A stretch of 64,000 nucleotides of DNA from Cladorhizidae sp. MBARI D1340-BT2 (Eukaryota > Porifera > Demospongiae > Poecilosclerida > Cladorhizidae). Location of the stretch: contig JAQNBH010000011.1 of NCBI GenBank assembly GCA_028752905.1, forward strand, positions 34,000,017-34,064,016. Reading direction: 5' to 3'. The notes under the pieces are model-generated. The model made no database searches. It saw only the letters and a list, made by a program, of their open reading frames with translations, and was not told where the DNA came from. A program made the position numbers and the translations under genes. Positions within the stretch are counted from its first letter, which is position 1. Every line of letters begins with the position of its first letter. Of this stretch, positions 57,951 through 64,000 are shown piece after piece.

Positions 57951-58671
57951 AACAGCAATTGTTTCTAGCTCAGAAAAAATGGGCGTGGTATGGTCAAGAT
58001 GCTACTTCAGCAATCCCCTCCTCAAAATCCTGGCTGCACCCTTGCTATGGTATGCTTACGGTACCAAAGTGGTCACAATCATCCTCACACGAGTGGCAGG
58101 CTGCTTCACAGATGAAAATGCATTTTGTACTTGAAGTGGAGAGATCAGCATCAATGTCCAGATCCAAGTGTGTTCTAGTGGCAATCTCTCATAAATCCAA
58201 CTCGCCTTGATCCTGCAATGAGTTGCCACACCCATTTTAACATCACACCAGTTTTAATACCATCACGTCCGTCAAAATCATCAAAAACATTCTAACCATC
58301 AACATTTCCAGACAATGCAACAGAAACTCCATTAGCACATTAAAATAGTAACAAGACAGGGGGTTAATAAAACCACAGCATAATTAGTCCTAAGCATACA
58401 TACACGTCCTATATAGTAAGTATTAAGTAAGTATTACAAGAAGTTTGGATGTTTCACCAGGTGAAAAATTAATGGCATACCAAGAGAGATAAACAACATT
58501 GTCCATTAAGAATTATGTATTTGGATTCTTCGAAAATGAAACTCTGAGATGGTTTGTTTTGCTGATCTTGTAGTTGTGCATTGCCTGCATCCACACACAC
58601 ACACACACAGAGAGAGAGAGGGAGGTAGGTAGAAATGACATAATTCAAAACAAACTGGGGCTCAAACGCTT

Positions 58672-59532
58672 TTATTACACAGGGACAAGTCCAGGGGGTC
58701 ACACTTGGTGCATAAATGAATATTTATATTCCACAGAGACAGGGGGTCACACTTGGTGCATAAATGAGTATTTATATTACACAGAGACAAGTCCAGGGGG
58801 TCACACTTGGTGCATATATGAGTATTTATATTCCACAGAGACAAGTCCAGGGGGTCACACTTGGTACATAAATGAATATTTATATTACACAGAGACAAGT
58901 CCAGGGGGTCACACTTGGTGCATAAATGAATATTTATATTCCACAGAGACAAGTCCAGGGGGTCACACTTGGTGCATAAATGAATATTTATATTCCACAG
59001 AGACAAGTCCAGGGGGTCACACTTGGTGCATAAATGAATATTTATATTACACAGAGACAAGTCCAGGGGGCCACACTTGGTGCATAAATGAATATTTATA
59101 TTACACAGAGACAAGTCCAGGGGGCCACACATGGTGCATAAATGAATATTTATATTACACAGAGACAAGTCCAGGGGGTCACACTTGGTGAGTATTTATA
59201 TTCCACAGAGACAAGTCCAGGGGGTCACACTTGGTGCATAAATGAATATTTATATTACACAGAGACAAGTCCAGGGGGCCACACTTGGTGCATAAATGAA
59301 TATTTATATTACACAGAGACAAGTCCAGGGGGGTCACACTTGGTGAGTATTTATATTCCACAGAGACAAGTCCAGGGGGTCACACTTGGTGCATAAATGA
59401 ATATTTATATTACACAGAGACAAGTCCAGGGGGCCACACTTGGTGCATAAATGAATATTTATATTACACAGAGACAAGTCCAGGGGGCCACACTTGGTGC
59501 ATAAATGAGTATTTATATTCCACAGAGACAAG
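58672..59532. repeat. 54-bp minisatellite, about 16 copies
   Basis: Unit ACACAGAGACAAGTCCAGGG GGTCACACTTGGTGCATAAA TGAATATTTATATT. Some units lack GCATAAAT or GTCCAG. Repetitive ORFs follow from the 18-codon unit. 59533-60139 shows no coding signal. Confidence 0.95.
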
Positions 59533-60147
59533 TGTATGGAGCCTATTTCCTATTTTGTTTCCACCATACCTACTAGCATGCTTCAAGATTTATTAGTCTC
59601 GGACAAGTCAGATGTGTGACTCATCAAACCTTCTTTCCTGTGACTTGATATTTAACAACCAATTAGCATGGGAATAAATTTCTTTGTGGTTACATAATCC
59701 ATAAGTGATGGTTTTGTAGGAAAGACAAATTATGGTAATCAAATTCTGTTACCTGAAATACCATTACCACAATTTTCCTTTTTCCCTGTCAGACAAAAAC
59801 CATTTCAGGCAAGAAGCTGACCTTATCCAAAAGAAAGCATTTGTTACATACTTACACTGGGTGGGTGCATGTCATTTATTTTTCTTTATGCAATAAGTGG
59901 CACTTTTATGAAATTCTATTACCGGGTAACAGAATTTCAACTGTTCTCAGTAGACTTCTTGAGGAATCAAACACCAATATTATATTATATTATATTATAT
60001 TGATACAATTTCCTCTGGTCAAGACGACTCCTAATATTAGCATGAATACACTTTGGGAGTAGTTGGGACTATTCAAGTTATTAACATGCAAAATTCTGGC
60101 AAACTTTTATTAATAAGTAATTTCACTACTCCTGTAATAGTTTAGAT

Positions 60148-61189
60148 TAGGGGCAGCCAAAGTGGTCGATGTCAGGACTATCCAAGGGGTTGATAAATGC
60201 CTAGTGGTCGAAAGGGGGTTGATGAGCAGAAAAGGGGGTCTCATTAGCTAACGATCAAAGCTGGGCACAGAACGCGTGGGGCGGAGTTAGTGATCGCCTC
60301 AATCAGGAAAACCCCGCCTAAGCTTGGACTCGAGTTTGAAAAACTTCAACACCATCGTCCCTAAAGCAAAGCAGAGTGCTGGCTACGAGATTTAGTAAAC
60401 AGTCACACTTTAGTGACCGTTTGGAGTTGGTGCTTTTCGATCTCAAAGGCTATCTACAATGTTAGGCAATGTTCAGCTAATGATCGACTTTTGTGCCGCT
60501 CCTTCTATAGAAACGTGCAGAGATGGAGTGTAGAATCTTTACCTGAGCTTAAGGAAGCTCCTTCCTAGATGGTGGATGTTGCCAAGCTCTAGCAATGAAG
60601 GTAGGATAAAACAACTATAATTTTGTGCACAAATAATTTTCAGCATGTAGCTAAGCAGATCCTATTTCTAGAAGACCAATACTGCCTATTTAGTGGACTG
60701 GTCTGCACTAATATTATTATTGACACCAATTAACAAAGTTTTAACTGTGCCACCTATGCTAACAGCCTTATTAATTTGTTATGATAATACCAAATTTAGT
60801 ACAGTATGTCACACACACTGCGAGTGACCATGCACGAGGCATGACCCAAACCTAATTTTTTTTAAATGTATACACACAAAAAAGCCAAATAACCATGACA
60901 AAAACAATGAAGTCGGAGGTGGAGATATATACCCATCAATATTTTAATGGTAAAACATAAAGAATATGATATTTGGCCAGGTCATTTTTGGTCATTTTTT
61001 AAATTTTATTTATAAATAAAAGGAAAAAGAAGCCAGTAAAAGTTTAATTTTTTTAAATTTGATTAATTTATTTTTAATTGTTTATGACGTCATGTTATAT
61101 TGTTATAGGCTTATTTTTAATGTGGGGGTCGATGATGGGTCAAGGATTCCAGGAAGGGGTCGATAGTCTAAAAAGTTTGCCTACCCCTG
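60148..61189. mobile_element. hAT-like non-autonomous element, 8-bp TSD GTTTAGAT
   Basis: Left end TAGGGGCAGCCAAAGTGGTC and right end (read inward) CAGGGGTAGGCAAACTTTTT show hAT-style CAGGGGT..GCAAA termini. The 8-bp direct repeat GTTTAGAT flanks it at 60140-60147 and 61190-61197, the TSD length of hAT. No transposase ORF recognised in the 1.04 kb interior, which is AT-rich on the right. Confidence 0.85.
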
Positions 61190-61307
61190 GTTTAGATGGT
61201 GACTGGTCTTTCACACTCTACTACAGGCCATTAGATCACTGTCTCACCTACCACAGGTGACATTCATATAAGGGCATATGTCTGAACTCATGTCTGAACT
61301 CTATTAA

Positions 61308-62608
61308 CCCTTCCACCGTTGACTTTATTTTGAAAAATTACCAAAATTGACCTGCATAAACATATGCAATGCAAAGGTTGACTAAAGTCCTTAGCAACCA
61401 TAGTTCACATGAAAGCCCTTATAATGACCAACATTGTGGTAACCTACAGTTGCCATAGAAACAAACCACAATGCCATGAATCTAATTAGAAGTTTTGAGT
61501 TCTGGTTTCACAGATAATTAACAATTGTAGTAATATGATCTATGTACGTGCACACACATATATGGCCATATTTCATTTCCCCCTCTAGTATGGTATATCA
61601 TCAAGGTGTTTTGAGCCACTCAGACAGTGATGGAGGCTTGATAAGATACTGGCCAGCAACATACAAGAAGACATCATTGTGCACACTACCATACACTATA
61701 CACTACACACACTACCACAATGTAATGTATAGACACCATCTAGGAATATATATTTTCACATTTCATTTACTCTTATAACACTTGGTACACAATGTATGTA
61801 TCATCAAACATGACTGGTACAATAAGCCATTGAGGTATCCAAATGAATACTGGAAGTTACTTGACTACGTGAACTCAGATGTGCAAGTGACCTAGTTCTA
61901 CTACTGCCCCTAGTTCTGCGACTACGCTGACCAACAGGCCTTGAAGGAGTATGAACCGAAGGAGTATGAACTCCACAAGAAGTGGCTATGAGGAAGGGTG
62001 ACAGTGAAGGGGTTGGTTGCACCATACCTAAAAAGAAATGGATTGTCCCACGAAAGAACAGCTAAACCATTCTATCCAGAACATGCTTTACTTGCTAGCT
62101 ACTTAGCTAGCAAGTAAACAAAACTCACTGGCATAGTCTTCTTCGTCACTGCTAGACTCTCCTCCTCCCAAACAAGACTATCGAGCGGCACCGCTCTCGC
62201 CAGAAATTTGTCCAAAAGTATCTCCCACCCATCGATAGCACAATTTCAGGATCAATGCTACTCTTCCCAAGTTAGAAATAGATTACTTCACCTTCCTTGC
62301 TGCTACTTTCGTCCTCTGATAGGACCTAGTCGTCGTCTTGAATCCTAGAAAGAAATTGGTCTAAAGTTAGTCTGACCGTCATTTCCAACTTGATATAAAA
62401 AAGTGAACGGTCAGCGATTTCAATTTTACTTTACCTTAGTTACCGAACCCGTACGGCTCTTATATTCGGCACGTACGTAGAGCAAGAATTGAGCTATTTT
62501 TTTGATATTCATATCTTAATTTACAACCGAATGATTGATTTTTTTAATGATTCCCCCCCGATAATTATGTGGTTTGGACGTATATATACGCTTATGACGG
62601 TGAGTGGG
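61308..62608 (-). mobile_element. piggyBac-like deletion derivative, TTAA target
   Basis: TTAA flanks at 61304-61307 and 62609-62612. Ends CCCTTCCACCGTTGAC and, inward from the right, CCCACTCACCGTCATA share CCC and CACCGT. On the minus strand two acidic scraps (EDESSSKEGE near 62330-62290; GGGESSSDEEDYAS near 62170-62125) precede a basic Ser/Arg stretch (RPVGQRSRRTRGSSRTRSLA, 61945-61885). This is the usual layout of a piggyBac N-terminus; the catalytic core is missing. Confidence 0.72.
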
Positions 62609-62754
62609 TTAATGCATGCATAATTTGTATATGCAGCAATCAGCTAGTACAAGTCATTAGCAATTCAAACAACATTGCAGTTATCAGTAAAATACCCACA
62701 TGCAGCTGCAAGTCTTATAGATCTGTTTCTTTTCAAAAATATCGAGAGAGGTCC

Positions 62755-62795
62755 GAAAGGGTTTGGATATGGGAGGGTCTACTGTATTCCCAAAC
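62755..62795. repeat. Solitary pogo-like right terminus
   Basis: GGTCCGAAAGGGTTTGGATA, TGGGAGGGTCTACTG followed by TA resembles the right end of the element at 45457-46167. No left partner found, so this is a truncated relic. Confidence 0.5.
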
Positions 62796-62839
62796 ATTTT
62801 TACTGCTCCTAGAGAGTATTCAGTGAGTTAGTTTGTGTT

Positions 62840-63290
62840 GTTGTACAGTTCTGAGTCAGCATGGCACTCAGTGCTGCTGAGAAGTAGTGCCTTGAGCAGA
62901 AGAGGGCAGAGATGGTGAGCAGGCCTGGAAGCAGAGAGACTGTGAGAAGAAGAAGGCCAGAGCCACCAACCCAGAGGCAGTGAGAGAGAAGCAGAGGCAG
63001 AACCTCCGTATGGCGGGCAGTCAGGAAGGCAGTACCACAGACACCCAACCTGTAGCAGTGGCAGACCTCGGACCTGGCAGTTTTGTTGCCATTCCTGTTG
63101 CAACTGAATGAGGCTGGTATTTCTCTACATGGCAACAGTGTGTAGCATGCAGGAAGAGCAGGTGCAGCTGAAGTTCCTCCACAAGATGGGCAACTCTGGT
63201 GTGTACAGAGATCCAGAGCAGGAAGACAACATGTGGAAGACATAAAGACACTCTTATTTGTGCGCCCACAGCTGCAGGTGAACGCAGTTA
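62840..63290 (+). pseudogene. Degenerate ORF of unknown family
   Basis: Plus-strand scraps in more than one frame: MALSAAEK-stop, KARATNPEAVREKQRQNLR, VADLGPGSFVAIPVATE-stop, then EEQVQLKFLHKMGNSGVYRD. The GxFVA...VQLKFLHK..NSGVY pattern looks like a small SH3/Tudor-like module seen in transposon-associated invertebrate proteins, but I cannot name it. No complete frame; 63300-64000 shows nothing coding. Confidence 0.35.
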
Positions 63291-64000
63291 TTAGTACAAA
63301 ATTGTACATAGAAATTAAATTGTCTTCTAATTTTTTTAATACTTATAAGGATCTTTTACTGAGGTGCTTAACTTTGATAGAGTAAGCATCCAGTCCACAG
63401 GAGAGCCATCCATGGTTATAGAACATCATTAACATTTGAAATTCCGTTACTGTGAAATTCCGTTACCAAGCATTACCAAGCATTACCAATCTTTTTTTTA
63501 ATTTCCTTTACTAGAAGGATTGCTGCTCACCATTCTTTGTGTATGCATAGTAATAAAATACAAGATCCACCATTAAGGCATTTCTGAACAAGAACAGCAG
63601 GTTATATGACATTGCGTACAACCCTGAATATTTGATGTTAATTTTATGAAATTCCATTACCGTGTCCTTTTTCTGGTCTCACTCAGAGAAAAATATTTCT
63701 GAATATCATCATACAGTAACATTAAAGTGTCCATGGAGACCTACATGGAGATATATTTTGATAAAATGTCAAGTCTTTCTTAGCTGAGTAGCAGCTCCAG
63801 AAGTAGTCAAAGTAAACTCTGTTTATCGCGTGATCAAGCCCATTTATGTCTAAAAACTTGACGTGCATTTGAAATGTCAGCTCATACTCTGAATGCAATG
63901 GGGCACAGGTTGATCTGTAGGTGGAGCTAGGGGGAGGAGGAGTCAATATGCTCAAGTGGAAGAACATCTAGAAGAGGCTGGGACGTGCTTGACAATGCTA

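Overview
This window reads as nuclear DNA of an animal, probably a marine invertebrate. I lean towards a sponge but the sequence does not prove it. Coding DNA is a few percent of the window. It is cut into short exons with GT-AG introns, and the introns are filled with minisatellites, (AAT)n tracts, TIR transposons and broken reverse-transcriptase genes. No prokaryotic or organellar gene, CRISPR array or rRNA was seen.

Two host genes are supported by protein similarity and consistent splice phases. (1) Minus strand, 127-11985: nine exons (820 coding nt) of a polypyrimidine-tract-binding protein (PTBP family). They cover RRM2, the linker and the start of RRM3, and include a 34-nt exon (441-474). 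That length and position match the exon mammalian PTBP genes use for autoregulatory skipping. (2) Plus strand, 20665-48390: eight exons (627 nt including stop) of a DDX43-like DEAD-box RNA helicase. They cover helicase domain 2 and a C-terminal RGG-rich tail. The genes are head to head, yet neither 5' half (PTBP RRM1; DDX43 KH domain and helicase domain 1) is visible in the 8.7 kb between them. About 6 kb of that gap is tandem satellite. Either the genes interleave or the assembly or locus is broken there.

Transposons. Elements with both ends and a target-site duplication are: a 2.0 kb TIR element of uncertain superfamily (6462-8459, TSD ATTT); a 1.5 kb Mutator-like element (24671-26171, 9-bp TSD); a nearly intact 3.2 kb piggyBac (35170-38416, TTAA) with one apparent frameshift late in the transposase; a pogo/Tigger-like element (45457-46167, TA); a hAT-like element (60148-61189, 8-bp TSD); and a shorter piggyBac-like derivative (61308-62608, TTAA). 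Retroelement remnants are a Penelope-like RT piece (39440-39815) and three pieces of non-LTR elements (27719-28040, 41320-43190, 53700-54200). A fold-back repeat family recurs at least six times.

Tandem repeats take up roughly 15 kb: units of 52, 63, 44, 59, 35, 45, 23, 97, 117, 30, 61, 58, 68, 21, 33 and 54 bp plus microsatellites. The most interesting pattern is that several arrays appear to have grown from pieces of dispersed or mobile elements whose unexpanded copies sit elsewhere in this window (97-bp, 59-bp, 117-bp and 33-bp arrays). Long ORFs across the 45-bp and 30-bp arrays arise from unit lengths divisible by three and are not treated as genes.
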